Positions 13,293-13,574 of a stretch of DNA of 13,574 bases are shown here, one piece after another. The DNA lies in the NCBI GenBank assembly GCA_014804225.1, contig JAAVAF010000003.1, forward strand, positions 1-13,574, given 5' to 3'. The notes below the pieces were generated by a model that worked only from the letters and a program-made list of their open reading frames with translations, had not been told where the DNA came from and made no database searches. Numbering within the stretch: the stretch's first letter is position 1; the number at the start of each line of letters is the position of its first letter. The position numbers and the translations under genes were made by a program. The DNA is from Lachnospiraceae bacterium. GTDB taxonomy: Bacteria; Bacillota; Clostridia; Lachnospirales; Lachnospiraceae.

Positions 13293-13574
13293 TTACTCTT
13301 TTACCGCACCGATATTTACGCCCTTAACGAAATACTTCTGTAAGAACGGATACAGAACCATAAACGGTAGGATCGCGGAAATGATACCCGCATTAAACAG
13401 CGTATTTTGTGATACGTTATAAGATGTCGTAGGTGTATCACCGTCCATGATCATCGTTCTTAACTTATACTGGAAGTTTACCTGGTTCGGATCTGTAATG
13501 TAAATCGTAACTGTTGAGTAATCGTTCCATACTGCTACGGCAAACATCAAACCGATTGATGCAAGCGCAGCCTT
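13293..13574 (-). CDS. sugar ABC transporter permease, LplC/YtcP type, C-terminal part (runs off the right edge)
   Basis: The frame is open from the window edge to a TAA at 13293, giving the last 93 residues of an inner-membrane permease. 'SIGLMFAVAVWNDYSTVTIYI' is a membrane segment followed by an exposed loop, and the ending 'YPFLQKYFVKGVNIGAVKE' is characteristic of LplC/YtcP-type (MalG-like) permeases that import oligosaccharides with a binding protein and a partner permease. In Bacillus, YesQ of the rhamnogalacturonan oligosaccharide importer belongs to this group. The CE12-like gene downstream and the PL26-like gene at the other end of the window make pectin oligosaccharides the best guess for substrate. 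The start and the cytoplasmic EAA loop lie outside the window. Confidence 0.85.
   Translation of the reverse strand, partial: KAALASIGLMFAVAVWNDYSTVTIYITDPNQVNFQYKLRTMIMDGDTPTTSYNVSQNTLFNAGIISAILPFMVLYPFLQKYFVKGVNIGAVKE

Noticed and set aside
1..13574. CRISPR arrays, tRNA or rRNA genes, insertion sequences, phage or toxin-antitoxin genes
   Set aside because: No regularly spaced repeats, no cloverleaf-like sequence, no transposase or integrase motifs and no terminal inverted repeats were seen on either strand.

Overview
The window looks like chromosome from a gut or rumen Lachnospiraceae-type bacterium (Bacillota, Clostridia). The base composition is moderate to low GC, ribosome binding sites are strong AAGGAGG types, and a SpoIID/SpoIIQ pair sits beside pectin-catabolism genes and an ECF-type vitamin transporter gene. 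This taxonomic call is inference; there is no rRNA marker in the window.

Layout: (1) 1-1149, minus strand, is the 5' part of a PL26/YetA-like exo-rhamnogalacturonan lyase with its own good promoter. (2) 1398-4722, plus strand, is a compact probable operon: pyridoxal/pyridoxamine kinase, an ECF-transporter S component, a small radical SAM protein of the TatD-associated type and, after a strong hairpin, a fold-type-I PLP aminotransferase. Vitamin B6 salvage plus a PLP enzyme is the obvious theme, with the radical SAM protein as the unexplained member. (3) 4712-13048, minus strand, is a long co-directional run. In transcription order it holds a CE12-like SGNH acetylesterase, a polytopic acyltransferase with an extracytoplasmic N-terminal domain, a shortened SpoIID-like protein, a SpoIIQ-like degenerate M23 protein, an imidazolonepropionase-type amidohydrolase, a GH9-like lipoprotein, a ferredoxin-fused aldo/keto reductase and, with its own promoter, a small XRE regulator. 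(4) 13293-13574, minus strand, is the 3' end of a LplC/YtcP-type sugar ABC permease, followed by a clear hairpin terminator at 13114-13142 and a 35-residue reading frame.

How it may work together: the permease, the cytoplasmic CE12 esterase and the PL26 lyase form a plausible rhamnogalacturonan-oligosaccharide import, deacetylation and cleavage route, but they lie at opposite ends of the window with unrelated genes between them. The central minus-strand run looks like an envelope or engulfment locus. It is notable because three proteins with hydrolase or lyase folds (SpoIID-like, M23, GH9-like) all appear to have lost their catalytic residues.

The most unusual non-gene signal is a 12-bp near-palindrome (GACACTTGTGTC on the plus strand). 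It occurs exactly three times, plus two close variants, inside five positions of four protein-coding genes and in different reading frames, which suggests selection on the DNA rather than on the proteins. I saw no tRNA, rRNA, CRISPR array, insertion sequence or recognisable riboswitch. No gene-free stretch exceeds 300 bases; the longest are 1150-1397 (divergent promoters) and 13049-13292 (terminator, short ORF).
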